Source of the DNA: Chloroflexi bacterium AL-N1
Lineage (GTDB): Bacteria > Chloroflexota > Chloroflexia > Chloroflexales > Roseiflexaceae
DNA length: 64,000 nucleotides
NCBI GenBank assembly: GCA_013122435.1
Contig: WYDT01000034.1
Span: 1-64,000 of the forward strand
Direction: 5' to 3'
Shown here: piece after piece, positions 53,883 through 62,961 of the stretch
Layout: each line of letters starts with the position of its first letter
How positions within the stretch are numbered: position 1 is the stretch's first letter
Translations under genes and position numbers: made by a program
Notes under the pieces: model-generated
Database searches by the model: none
Seen by the model: only the letters and a program-made list of their open reading frames with translations
What the model was told of the DNA's origin: nothing

Positions 53883-55658
53883 ATGCCAGTATCACCAGAA
53901 AATGATCCATACTACCGTTTGCGGCACTCTGCTGCACACGTGATGGCCCAGGCAGTACTAGAGATATTCCCAGATGGCAAAGTTGCCATTGGGCCACCCA
54001 TTGAGGACGGATTTTACTACGACTTTGATTTGTCACGCTCGCTTACGCCAGAAGATCTGGAAGAGATCGAACAGCGTATGCGTAAGATTATCAAAGGCAA
54101 ACATCCATTTGTCTATCGTGTGGTAAGTGCTGATGAAGCACGTGAGCTTTTTCAAGACCAACCATACAAACGAGAGCTGATCGATGGGCTTGCCACAGGT
54201 CAGGATGAGTACGGCGGGGCTGGTTCTGACAATACGGTGATATCGACGTACAAGCATGACACGTTTGAAGACCTGTGTCGCGGTCCACACCTTGAGCATA
54301 CAGGCGAAATACCAGCAAAGGGCTTCAAACTAATGAGCATCGCCGGTGCATACTGGCGTGGCGACGAGAAACGCCCACAACTCCAGCGCATTTACGGCAC
54401 GGCCTGGAACAGCAAAGATGAACTCCAGCAGTATCTTTGGCGACTCGAAGAGGCCAAGAAACGCGATCATCGTCGGCTTGGCAAGGAACTTGACCTTTTT
54501 AGTATCTCAGAGAACGTTGGCGGTGGGCTCATTCTGTGGCATCCTAAGGGAGCAATGATTCGTGGTATTGTTGAAGAATTTGCCCGCACGGAGCATCTCA
54601 AGAATGGGTATGAATGGGTCTACTCACCACACGTAGGTCGTGCACATCTTTGGGAAACCTCTGGACATCTCGATTTCTATAAAGAGAATATGTTTGCTGC
54701 AATGGAAATTGAGGGAGATACGTATTATGCTAAACCGATGAATTGTCCGTTTCATATTGAAATTTACAAGACCCACTTGCATTCTTATCGTGATTTGCCC
54801 CTACGGTTTGCCGAAAATGGCACCGTCTATCGTTTTGAGCGCAGCGGCGTATTGCATGGGCTTACGCGGGTTCGCGGTTTTACACAGGATGATGCACATA
54901 TCTTCTGTCGACCAGACCAGATTGATGATGAGATTAGTCGTGCACTAGACTTCTCACTCTATATCTTGCGTTCTTTCGGATTGTCGGACTTTACGGCCTA
55001 TCTTTCGACAATTCCTGAAAAACGTGTCGGTGAGCCATCTGATTGGGAAAAGGCCACGGTCGCGTTGCAGCGTGCCATTGAAGAACACGACTTACCTTAT
55101 CAGATAGATGAAGGTGGAGGGGCATTTTACGGACCAAAGATTGATTTGAAAGTGAAAGATGCTTTAGGGCGTGAGTGGCAATTGAGCACTATTCAATTTG
55201 ATTTTAATTTGCCAGAGCGTTTTGACATGGAATATATTGCCGAGGATGGACAACCATACCGTCCGTATATGGTTCATCGTGCGTTGCTTGGCAGTATGGA
55301 ACGCTTCTTTGGTATCTTGATTGAGCACTATGGTGGGGCCTTTCCAGTCTGGTTGGCACCAGTACAGGCTGTCATTATTCCTATTTCCGATGAGAAACAG
55401 GGACAATATGGCCGCGAAGTCGCTGAACGATTAAAAGCGCTTGGCATGCGTGTGGAACTGAATGCCAGTAAGGATCGTATGCAAGCCAAAATCCGTGAAG
55501 CGCAGTTGCAAAAAGTGCCTTATATGCTTATAATCGGCAATCGAGAGCAGGAGGCTGGCGTGGTTGCTGTGCGGCTCCGATCAGGCGAAGATCTAGGGAC
55601 ACTTACCATTGATAATTTTGTTGCACGGGCCCAAGCGGATATTGCAGCACGCATCTGA
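53883..55658 (+). CDS. thrS: Threonyl-tRNA synthetase lacking the TGS domain
   Basis: 591 residues against about 640 usual. It begins directly with the editing domain: RHSAAHVMAQAVLEIFPDGK (HxxxH) and CRGPHLEHTGEI (Cys/His) carry the deacylation site residues. The class II core follows: MNCPFHIEIY (zinc Cys), HGLTRVRGFTQDDAHIF (motif 2, zinc His), GGGAFYGPKID, HRALLGSMERFFGILIEHYG (motif 3, zinc His), and an anticodon-binding domain to LTIDNFVARAQADIAARI. The roughly 60-residue N-terminal TGS domain is absent, and no in-frame codons for it are present upstream. AGGGAGG lies before the ATG. Charges tRNA-Thr; probably controlled by the T-box. Confidence 0.95.
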   Translation: MPVSPENDPYYRLRHSAAHVMAQAVLEIFPDGKVAIGPPIEDGFYYDFDLSRSLTPEDLEEIEQRMRKIIKGKHPFVYRVVSADEARELFQDQPYKRELIDGLATGQDEYGGAGSDNTVISTYKHDTFEDLCRGPHLEHTGEIPAKGFKLMSIAGAYWRGDEKRPQLQRIYGTAWNSKDELQQYLWRLEEAKKRDHRRLGKELDLFSISENVGGGLILWHPKGAMIRGIVEEFARTEHLKNGYEWVYSPHVGRAHLWETSGHLDFYKENMFAAMEIEGDTYYAKPMNCPFHIEIYKTHLHSYRDLPLRFAENGTVYRFERSGVLHGLTRVRGFTQDDAHIFCRPDQIDDEISRALDFSLYILRSFGLSDFTAYLSTIPEKRVGEPSDWEKATVALQRAIEEHDLPYQIDEGGGAFYGPKIDLKVKDALGREWQLSTIQFDFNLPERFDMEYIAEDGQPYRPYMVHRALLGSMERFFGILIEHYGGAFPVWLAPVQAVIIPISDEKQGQYGREVAERLKALGMRVELNASKDRMQAKIREAQLQKVPYMLIIGNREQEAGVVAVRLRSGEDLGTLTIDNFVARAQADIAARI

Positions 55659-55675
55659 TACAATACATAATTGAG

Positions 55676-55718
55676 AATGGCGACTCTGGATGTTGTGTAT
55701 GCAACGTGAGTCGCCATT
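55676..55718 (+). terminator. Stem-loop after thrS
   Basis: Perfect 11-bp arms AATGGCGACTC (55676-55686) / GAGTCGCCATT (55708-55718) with an inner GTTG/CAAC pairing. Only a weak T-rich stretch follows about 15 bases on. Confidence 0.6.
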
Positions 55719-55784
55719 GCATACTCGTCGTCATTTTTATTGTTAAAGGTTAATATAGATATTGTTCAGTTATTGGGAGGTGTG

Positions 55785-56051
55785 ATGAAACCGTTCTTAA
55801 TTGGTTTTGCAATTGGTGCCACCATCGGTGTCGCAACAGTTGTATTAACCACACAACGTTCCAGTGGTACACTCAATGAACGTGTGAACGCAACCATTCG
55901 TGATGCTCTGGAAGCAGGGCGTCGCGCCAGTGCTGCACAGGAAAGCCAAATGTGGTCCGACTTTCGCAATCGTCTCGCACACAAAGACACACCACCAACC
56001 ATCGCTGACACGTCACCCGAATATCAACTACCAAAACCGGATACTCCATGA
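55785..56051 (+). CDS. Small YtxH-like membrane protein
   Basis: 88 residues from ATG 55785 with GGGAGG 6 bases upstream. One N-terminal glycine-rich membrane helix (FLIGFAIGATIGVATVVLTT) is followed by a polar helical region (LNERVNATIRDALEAGRRAS) and a proline-rich end. This pattern is that of YtxH/gas-vesicle-like small envelope proteins of unknown function. It overlaps the cinA start by four bases (ATGA). Confidence 0.65.
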   Translation: MKPFLIGFAIGATIGVATVVLTTQRSSGTLNERVNATIRDALEAGRRASAAQESQMWSDFRNRLAHKDTPPTIADTSPEYQLPKPDTP

Positions 56052-57238
56052 ATGCTGAGATTATTGCTATCGGCTCCGAGTTATTGCTCGGCGAAACGAT
56101 TGACACCAATAGCGCCTACCTGGCACAGCAACTGACCGCCTATGGAATTAATGTTTTTCGTAAATCAGTGGTCGGTGACAACGAAGAGCGGATTGCGACA
56201 GCTATTGCCGAAGTGCTTGATCGTGCAGATCTCGTAATTTGCACTGGTGGCCTTGGCCCCACAGTCGATGATGTGACCCGCGAAGCGGTGGCCCGTGCGT
56301 TTGGACGGTCTCTCGAATTTCATCAATATCTTCTTGATCAAATTGAGGCACGCTTTCGCGCATTTGGTCGTACTATGAGCGACACCAATCGTCGGCAGGC
56401 CTATGCCCCACAGGGAGCACGTATCGTTGAGAATCCCAAAGGGACGGCTCCCTCGTTTATCGTTGAAGATACACGTGGCACGGTGGTCGTTCTGCCTGGC
56501 GTACCACGTGAGATGCGTTATCTGTGGGAACACGCGATTGCACCCTATCTGCGTAATGAGCGTGGCGAGACCAGTGTTATTCTGGTTCGCACGTTACACG
56601 CAGCCGGGCGTGGCGAAAGCGTTATTGGCGAGATAATCGCCGACCTGATGGCACAACACAACCCAACTGTTGGTATTTCTGCAAAACAGGCACGCTATGA
56701 GCTACGTATTGGTGCGAAAGCCACTAGCCGGGAAGCTGCCGAGGCCATGATTGACCAGGTCGAGGCCACGATCCGCGAACGACTTGGCGACAGCCTCGTG
56801 GGTGAAGAACAAATTAATCAGACCGTATTACACCTGTTACAAGAACACAATCTAACGCTTGCACTTCACGAAGGCACAAACCGTGCTCCTGTTTATCGCA
56901 CGCTGGCCACAGTAGATAACTCAACACCGCTGCATTGTATTGAGATACATACTCCTACCATTTCACTTGACGACAATACAGTACAAGAAGCTGCACAAGT
57001 TTGTGCCACTAACGTACGGGAGCGTTACAACGCCGCTATCGGTTTAGGTGTGCAAATAGCCACATCTTCAGGAGCAGATGGCTTTACTACGGTTGCGGTA
57101 GCAGTTGTTCATGGCGACAACGTTCGTGTATGGACCCAACGGTTTGATCTTTCACTTGCCGAAGGCTGGGAATTTATTGGTACACTGGCACTCGACAGTC
57201 TACGAAAATATATTCTAGAGGTTCATCCTAAAGGTTGA
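56048..57238 (+). CDS. cinA: CinA-like protein with degenerate C-terminal domain
   Basis: 396 residues. N-terminal MoCF/COG1058 domain complete: AEIIAIGSELLLGETIDTNS, FRKSVVGDNEERIATAI, VICTGGLGPTVDDVTREAVA, NPKGTAPSFIVE and VVLPGVPREMRYLWE, which in the family hydrolyses ADP-ribose-type pyrophosphates. A middle KH-like domain follows. The C-terminal region (about 260-396) sits where the NMN deamidase domain should be, but the AESCTGG motif is replaced (LALHEGTNRAPV) and the TGIAGP motif is missing (TSSGADGF). Deamidase activity is therefore unlikely. It overlaps the 55785 gene by four bases. Confidence 0.85.
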   Translation: MNAEIIAIGSELLLGETIDTNSAYLAQQLTAYGINVFRKSVVGDNEERIATAIAEVLDRADLVICTGGLGPTVDDVTREAVARAFGRSLEFHQYLLDQIEARFRAFGRTMSDTNRRQAYAPQGARIVENPKGTAPSFIVEDTRGTVVVLPGVPREMRYLWEHAIAPYLRNERGETSVILVRTLHAAGRGESVIGEIIADLMAQHNPTVGISAKQARYELRIGAKATSREAAEAMIDQVEATIRERLGDSLVGEEQINQTVLHLLQEHNLTLALHEGTNRAPVYRTLATVDNSTPLHCIEIHTPTISLDDNTVQEAAQVCATNVRERYNAAIGLGVQIATSSGADGFTTVAVAVVHGDNVRVWTQRFDLSLAEGWEFIGTLALDSLRKYILEVHPKG

Positions 57239-57262
57239 TCGACTCGCAATCTACTACATTCC

Positions 57263-57934
57263 ATGACATTACGCGAAGCGCTCTTGAATATCCATCGTGA
57301 TCCGCACTGGTGGCAGAAGGTAGGCATTGGTGGTGCACCTGCACTCACTGGCGTTGGTATACCCTGGTCAGTTGGGACTGTCACGGTTAGTCTCGATAAC
57401 GCACTGAAAGGGTTTTCGTATCCCTTACCACCCTGGAACGATTGGGGCACACGCTACATTATTGGGGTTTTTACCCAGTTGCTCGATCTGGTATTCTTTG
57501 GTTTTCCCCTTCTTATCATGGCCCTTTTCGCGTGTTGTGCACTAGCCATCAGCACAATGAGCAGCAACCCAGCAGTAACAGATTGGGTTGTGCTGATTAC
57601 GACTGGCATCATTGTCGCCCTGGAGCTAATGCTCTTCACCCTAAGCATCAGACCAATTGGTCGGCTTATTTTTCTAACAGAAGGTCGCGTAGAAGATGCA
57701 ATGAGCATGCGCCCACTGCATGAGGCATTAGGCCCAGGAACACGCAACATGTATTTCAGAGCACGCCTTCAATCGCTTCCTATCTATCTCCCAATTCTAC
57801 TGTGGTTTATCCTACAATCTTCTTTTCCCGGCTTATGGATAGTCGGGTTGCTCATCTTGTGGCTCAGTTTAAGCACGCTCTTTTATGCCCATCTAGTCGT
57901 AGTACAACTCTATGCGACGGCCAACAAATCATAG
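57263..57934 (+). CDS. DUF4013-like integral membrane protein
   Basis: 223 residues with about five membrane helices (VFFGFPLLIMALFACCALA, WVVLITTGIIVALELMLFTL, IYLPILLWFILQSSFPGLWI). The segment YPLPPWNDWGTRYIIGVF resembles the PLPEWGEDFGDTF signature of the three DUF4013 genes that follow, so it is a distant relative. It starts 24 bases after cinA. No function is known for the family. Confidence 0.65.
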   Translation: MTLREALLNIHRDPHWWQKVGIGGAPALTGVGIPWSVGTVTVSLDNALKGFSYPLPPWNDWGTRYIIGVFTQLLDLVFFGFPLLIMALFACCALAISTMSSNPAVTDWVVLITTGIIVALELMLFTLSIRPIGRLIFLTEGRVEDAMSMRPLHEALGPGTRNMYFRARLQSLPIYLPILLWFILQSSFPGLWIVGLLILWLSLSTLFYAHLVVVQLYATANKS

Positions 57935-58000
57935 TGTTGATTGTGCACAGCAGGTTATCACATAACGTGTAACACAAATCAAACCTCTTACGTATATACA

Positions 58001-58053
58001 GATAGTCTTTCTTGCCAAACAGCTACAACATACTTCCAGAAAGGACCATCTCG
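58001..58053 (+). repeat. 53-bp leader repeated before three paralogous genes
   Basis: The segment GATAGTCTTTCTTGCC...ATCTCG directly before the start at 58054 recurs at 58948-59000 with a single mismatch and, more diverged, at about 59917-59969. Each copy contains the ribosome site (AGAAAGGA, AGAAAGGG, AGAAGGGA). Since the coding parts differ much more, the leader is either under selection or was recently homogenised. Confidence 0.7.
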
Positions 58054-58755
58054 ATGAACATCGGCAAAGCGATCAGCTATGTATTCGACGACGAACGCTG
58101 GGTTACCAAAGTGCTTTTGGGCGGGCTTATCCTTCCTATACCAATCCTCAATTTTGCGGCAATCGGGTACACGTTGAAAATCGCCCGGAATGTGGCCTAC
58201 AATAATCCCCAACCACTGCCCGAATGGGGAGAGGATTTTGGCGATACCTTTATACGTGGTCTCTATGCTCTCATTATAGGTCTTGTATACGCACTCCCTC
58301 TGATTATTATTATTACTCTTCTAACTTGTGTTTTTGGTGCTATTGCTGGCGCAGGTGGGAGCGAAGAAGCAGCAGGTTTTGCTATTCTAATATTGAATTG
58401 TCTACTTTATCCCATAGCTATCATTGGAGGCATCGGAACCTGGCTATTGGTCTATGCTGCTTACGCTCGCTACATTACATCCAATTATTCCCTGGGTGAG
58501 GCATTAAAGTTTGGCGAAGTTATTGCCACGATTCGTAGCAAGCCCCAACCATGGCTCATGCTGTTACTCGTTTATTTTCTTTCGTCGATCATTGCTAGCC
58601 TTGGTATGATTGCCTGTTTTATCGGTGTTATTTTCACAGCTTTTATTGGACAATGCATGATAGGGCATGTACTCGGTCAGATTATCGCTCAACAAGGCAT
58701 GACTAGCACCTACGCACCTGATACACCAAACTACGACCCACCACCAGCTTATTAA
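58054..58755 (+). CDS. DUF4013 membrane protein, paralog 1
   Basis: 233 residues. The N-terminal amphipathic segment NIGKAISYVFDDERWVTKVL is followed by a glycine-rich helix, the family signature PLPEWGEDFGDTFIRGLYAL near 50-70, and four to five membrane helices (IIGLVYALPLIIIITLLTCV, SSIIASLGMIACFIGVIFTA). The C-terminal tail is Pro/Tyr-rich (TPNYDPPPAY) and may bind another protein. The start is ATG 58054 behind AAAGGA. First of three tandem copies; no function is known for the family. Confidence 0.8.
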   Translation: MNIGKAISYVFDDERWVTKVLLGGLILPIPILNFAAIGYTLKIARNVAYNNPQPLPEWGEDFGDTFIRGLYALIIGLVYALPLIIIITLLTCVFGAIAGAGGSEEAAGFAILILNCLLYPIAIIGGIGTWLLVYAAYARYITSNYSLGEALKFGEVIATIRSKPQPWLMLLLVYFLSSIIASLGMIACFIGVIFTAFIGQCMIGHVLGQIIAQQGMTSTYAPDTPNYDPPPAY

Positions 58756-58787
58756 TAAAGATAACGCTCATATATTCAATTATTTTC

Positions 58788-58813
58788 AAGCGGGGCCGGG
58801 ATGCTCCGCTTTT
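58788..58813 (+). terminator. Terminator after DUF4013 paralog 1
   Basis: AAGCGGGGC (58788-58796) pairs with GCTCCGCTT (58803-58811), followed by TTTTC. A similar CTCCGCTTTTC end occurs after paralog 3 at about 60710. Confidence 0.5.
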
Positions 58814-59000
58814 CATCTACCGAACCTGTGAGCCGATATATTCGCTGGGACATGACCAAAAAGTAATCAATAAAACAAACAGGCAAGAGTTTGAGCGGTG
58901 TTCGCTTAAAGAACAAGCGGACACAGACTATCTTCGGCTCACACCTGGATAGTCTTTCTTGCCAAACAGCTACAACATACTTCCAGAAAGGGCCATCTCG

Positions 59001-59690
59001 ATGAACATTGGCAAAGCGTTTAGCTACGTATTCGAGGACGAACGCTGGGTTACGAAAGTGCTCCTGGGTGGCCTCATCACGTTAGTGCCAATTCTCAACA
59101 TTGCAACATTCGGGTATATGTTAAAAACAGCACACAATGTTGCCTATGGCAATCCACACCCACTGCCCGAATGGGGCGAAGATTTTGGTGACACGTTTAT
59201 GCGTGGTCTCTATGCATTGGTTATCAACTTCGTTTACTTTATACCCTACATTCTTCTTATAGTAGTGTTTAGCTGCATCGTAGGCATTCCGTTGGCAGGG
59301 GGAGAGACCTGGGAAGAAACGGGATTATTGGCACTCTGTTTGGTACCAATTTTTCTGATGGTCGCCTTTGCCTCGGCACTCGTGTCATATGCTGCTCTAG
59401 CACGATATGTCATAACTGATAGTTTAAACGAAGCACTGAAAATAGGTGAAGTTATCTCAGCCGTACGAAGTAACTCAAAACCATGGGTTATGCTTTTTCT
59501 CGTTGTCCTCCTTGCTAGTATCGTCGCGAGTTTAGGCCTGATTGCATGTTTTATGGGGGTGATATTTACAGCATTTTATGCTTACTGTGTTATGGGACAC
59601 GCCCTTGGCCAGACCGTCGCCCAACAAAGTGGTAGCAGCACTTATGTACCCGACATGCCCGGGTATGATCCATCCTCCGGCTATCAATAA
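59001..59690 (+). CDS. DUF4013 membrane protein, paralog 2
   Basis: 229 residues, colinear with paralog 1: NIGKAFSYVFEDERWVTKVL, PLPEWGEDFGDTFMRGLYAL, then helices with a diverged middle (INFVYFIPYILLIVVFSCIV) and the end LIACFMGVIFTAFYAYCVMG. The tail is TYVPDMPGYDPSSGYQ. It starts at ATG 59001 after a leader almost identical to that of paralog 1. The central loop is the most divergent part. Membrane-embedded, function unknown. The gap 59691-59969 holds only the third leader copy. Confidence 0.8.
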   Translation: MNIGKAFSYVFEDERWVTKVLLGGLITLVPILNIATFGYMLKTAHNVAYGNPHPLPEWGEDFGDTFMRGLYALVINFVYFIPYILLIVVFSCIVGIPLAGGETWEETGLLALCLVPIFLMVAFASALVSYAALARYVITDSLNEALKIGEVISAVRSNSKPWVMLFLVVLLASIVASLGLIACFMGVIFTAFYAYCVMGHALGQTVAQQSGSSTYVPDMPGYDPSSGYQ

Positions 59691-59969
59691 GCGCATCAAC
59701 CCTTGCTTACAGGAGTGAATAGCTAACTATCCTGTGAGCACCTATATTCAATGTAAACCCTACCAAAAAGCAATTGATAAAACAGACAAGAAGATGTATA
59801 AGCATTGTCTACTATTTTAGCCCATTTAGTCGTGGTACATTTCTATACTATAGCCAGGAAATTACGGCCCTGATTAGACGGTATATGTCGCTATATCTCT
59901 ACATCTTTCACACATATACCGTCTTGCTTACCAAACAACTACAACGTACTTCCAGAAGGGACCGTCGTG

Positions 59970-60670
59970 ATGAATATTGGCAAAGCGATCAGCTACGTAT
60001 TCGAAGATGAACGCTGGATTTCAAAAGTGCTTTTAGGTGGACTCATTGCTGCTATTCCTATTCTCAATTTTGCGGCAATCGGGTACATGATCAAAACGGC
60101 ACGCAATGTGGCCTATGGCAATCCACGCCCACTGCCTGAATGGGGCGAAGATTTTGGCGATACCTTTATGCTTGGGTTTCATGGCTTTGTGATTAGTCGG
60201 TGTATGCACTCCCCCTCATCATTATTGCGATTCTCTTCAGTTGCGTGCTGGGAGCATTTGCTGGTGCGGATGGAGGCGAAGAGGCAGCGGAAGCCTTTGC
60301 TCTCATATGGAACTGTGTACTTTTTCCTCTGCTTACCATTGGTGTGTATATCACATGGTTGTTTGTCTATGCTGCCTATGCTTGTTACATTATGTTTAAT
60401 TACACCTTGAGGGAAGCATTAAAGGTAGGTGAAGTTATCTCAACTGTTCATAGCAAGCCAGGGCCCTGGCTGATCTTATTACTCGTTTATTTTGTGTCGT
60501 CTTTGATTATTCCTTTCGGCTTAATAGCCTGTATTATCGGGATATGCTTCGTGGCCTTTGTGACTCAATATTGCATTATGGGACCCATCCTTGGTCAAAT
60601 TATCACACAACAAGGCATGACTAGCACCTACACACCCGACCTGCCCGGGTATGATCCCTCCTCCTCATAA
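59970..60670 (+). pseudogene. DUF4013 membrane protein, paralog 3, frameshifted
   Basis: From ATG 59970 the frame gives NIGKAISYVFEDERWISKVL and PLPEWGEDFGDTFMLGFHGF, as in paralogs 1 and 2. At about 60197 one base is missing. The homologous continuation is in the +2 frame from 60199: YALPLIIIAILFSCVLGAF, through the last helices to TYTPDLPGYDPSSS. Either this copy is a pseudogene or a base was lost in sequencing. Both halves are otherwise undamaged, so any inactivation is recent. Confidence 0.75.
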
Positions 60671-60811
60671 GTTTACCAACAGCATCACATATGTAAGCAG
60701 AGTCCAAGTACTCCGCTTTTCATTTATAATAGAGGAGATCTACCGGACCTGTGAGCACATACATTCAATGTGAAAGGTATAAGATAGAATATACAGGAAG
60801 GAGTGCCAGCA

Positions 60812-61369
60812 TTGTCTGCACCATCTCACCATGGCTTTCATCCGCGTGAATTTGTGTATCCTTCTAATTTACTGACGATGGCCCGTGTCCTGATGCTTCC
60901 TTATGCTATGCAAGCCATGCATCAAGGTAACGGGCAGCGAGCGTTGATAACCCTTGGCATCGCCATGCTCACCGATGCACTCGACGGCCCCGTAGCACGA
61001 CACCGCCATGAGGTTTCACCATTAGGCAAAATACTCGACCCCATTGCCGATAAACTCTTGATCGATACCACCGCAATAACGCTTTCACAAACACGTCGTT
61101 TTCCTTGGTGGGCCACTGCGTCGCTCGTCGGACGCGATCTGGCCATTTTACTCGGTGGAATGCTGGTCTACCAACGCCATTCTGAAATCACGACCGCCCA
61201 CGTCTCGGGCAAAGCTACCACTGTTGCGCTCACCATTGCGATGCTGCTCTACATTGCCGATGGAGAACGGAGCGGTCGCCCGGCGCTCTATGTTGCAATG
61301 GTGCCGTTTTCTGGCTCACTTGTATTTTATTTTCGTGACTTCTGGCAAAAAATGTTTCCCTCTGATTAG
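60812..61369 (+). CDS. CDP-alcohol phosphatidyltransferase (phospholipid synthesis)
   Basis: 185 residues. The signature D(x2)DGx2ARx8Gx3Dx3D is complete: DALDGPVARHRHEVSPLGK followed by ILDPIADK near 55-80, which binds the CDP-alcohol and metal. Four to six membrane helices. NLLTMARVLMLPYAM at the start is typical of PgsA-like phosphatidylglycerophosphate synthases. I start at TTG 60812, 8 bases after AGGAG (60798-60803); the GTG at 60803 overlaps that ribosome site. It probably makes an acidic phospholipid head group; the exact alcohol is not determined. Confidence 0.82.
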   Translation: MSAPSHHGFHPREFVYPSNLLTMARVLMLPYAMQAMHQGNGQRALITLGIAMLTDALDGPVARHRHEVSPLGKILDPIADKLLIDTTAITLSQTRRFPWWATASLVGRDLAILLGGMLVYQRHSEITTAHVSGKATTVALTIAMLLYIADGERSGRPALYVAMVPFSGSLVFYFRDFWQKMFPSD

Positions 61370-61437
61370 TAGCATATTGTATCCATCACCATCACATCTT
61401 TCTCCACTACATACAATGATCCGCATAAAATCATAAA

Positions 61438-61463
61438 GTGAACGGCTGCTAACAACCGTCCAC
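61438..61463. terminator. Stem-loop between convergent genes
   Basis: GTGAACGG (61438-61445) and CCGTCCAC (61456-61463) pair with one mismatch, between the stops of the phosphatidyltransferase gene and the RND adaptor gene. Confidence 0.35.
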
Positions 61464-61496
61464 TCTATCACCACACAACTATCTATATCGATAAAG

Positions 61497-62927
61497 CTAA
61501 TCTGTTAACAATACTACGCGTACACTCATGCCGGGACGCAACCCTGCTTGTTCATCAAGCGCTATACGTACCAAATACGTGCGAATATTACCCTGAACTG
61601 ACGCCGTCGGTGCGATATAACTCACTTCACCAGGGAAAACCTCATCGACTGCTTCAGCACGTACTTCGGCGATCTGCCCTTCAATCACGTTAGCAATATC
61701 AACATCACTGATCTGTACATCGACATGCAGTTTTTCCACATCGACAACGGCAATAGCTGCACCGGTTGCAACCGAACTCGGATCACCGGGATCAATGTTG
61801 ACTTCGGACACAATGCCATCGAAAGGCGCCCGCAACTCAGCCTCCTCAAGATTAATCTCTGCTAAACGCAACGATGCCTCAGCCTGAACAATCCCTGCAT
61901 CAGCCAGCTCAATCTGCGATTGGTCTGGATTCGGATTCAGTCGGTCTCGTCCAGCCACAGCCTGCGCCAAAGCTGACTGTGCTCCTGCTATCTCATCAGG
62001 TTCAGCTCCACCCAGCAGCTTATCGAGTTGGGCCTGAGACTGCACCACCTGTTGTTCGGCGCCTTCGATACCCACAAGCTCAGCTTTACGCGCTTCTTCT
62101 GCCGCAATTATTGCCTGATCGACAGCTTCCTCCGCCTGACGTAAGGACGCCTCGGCCTGGACAAATTGAGCATAAATCGACTCACGTTGGGCATTCACCA
62201 CGTCGTTCTCGATCTCGTTGCCCTGAGGATCAACACCAAGCACTGGTTGTTGTGGGTTTTGACCAGTATCCTGGACAAATTCCCAATTGCTCTTAGCCAC
62301 AGCATAGGCTGCCTGGGCCTGTACTAACGACTCGGAGGCCTGTACTACCTGTGCCTCGGCGTTCGTTTTCGCAAGTGATAATTGATCACGTGTTGATTGT
62401 AACTGTACCTCAGCAGCAGTAACAGCCGATTGGGCCGACCGCAGATCTTCTTCTTCAGCTCCGGCCTGGACACGTGCAAGAGATGCTTGAGCCTGTGCAA
62501 TTTGTGCTTGAGCAGCTACAACTTCTGCAGAACGCGGTGACTCAAACAGTGCATTTCTTTGTGCCTGGGCACTTTTTATTGATGCCTGTGCCTGTTGTAT
62601 TTGTTGCTCAAAAATACGTAAATCAAGCACTGCCAATACTTGATCTTGCTCAACACGATCACCTTCTTCGACCAAAACCTCGTTCACTGTCCCAACCACA
62701 CTGAAGACCAGCGATGCATCACGTGCGGCTTTTACTTCACCAATACCGCTTACACCCAACGAGAAATCAGCCGAAGGTTCGATGTCCGGTTCAGCAATTG
62801 GGGCTTCACGTGTCGGACGTGGTTGCGGTGGTGTCTGAGCCTGTGGTTCCGCTGCTGCATTACATGCGACTAAACTGATTATGATGAGACCAATAAGAAC
62901 ACTGCTAAAGAGTCGTGATGGGTTCAT
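61497..62927 (-). CDS. RND efflux adaptor (membrane fusion protein), lipoprotein
   Basis: 476 residues. A signal peptide with lipobox LVAC (LIIISLVACNAAAEPQ) anchors it by lipid. The HlyD/AcrA fold: a barrel-sandwich start VGTVNEVLVEEGDRVEQDQV near 75, a very long Ala/Gln-rich coiled coil of about 240 residues (IQQAQASIKSAQAQRNALFE and repeats of that kind), and the returning lipoyl half ELRAPFDGIVSEVNIDPGD near 370, then the beta barrel ending LRPGMSVRVVLLTD. It would connect the RND permease encoded 34 bases downstream on the same strand. In a monoderm-like Chloroflexota cell the absence of an outer-membrane channel gene nearby is expected. Confidence 0.88.
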   Translation of the reverse strand: MNPSRLFSSVLIGLIIISLVACNAAAEPQAQTPPQPRPTREAPIAEPDIEPSADFSLGVSGIGEVKAARDASLVFSVVGTVNEVLVEEGDRVEQDQVLAVLDLRIFEQQIQQAQASIKSAQAQRNALFESPRSAEVVAAQAQIAQAQASLARVQAGAEEEDLRSAQSAVTAAEVQLQSTRDQLSLAKTNAEAQVVQASESLVQAQAAYAVAKSNWEFVQDTGQNPQQPVLGVDPQGNEIENDVVNAQRESIYAQFVQAEASLRQAEEAVDQAIIAAEEARKAELVGIEGAEQQVVQSQAQLDKLLGGAEPDEIAGAQSALAQAVAGRDRLNPNPDQSQIELADAGIVQAEASLRLAEINLEEAELRAPFDGIVSEVNIDPGDPSSVATGAAIAVVDVEKLHVDVQISDVDIANVIEGQIAEVRAEAVDEVFPGEVSYIAPTASVQGNIRTYLVRIALDEQAGLRPGMSVRVVLLTD

Positions 62928-62961
62928 TTCATCCTCTAGCTGAAAAATATCGCTAAATCTA

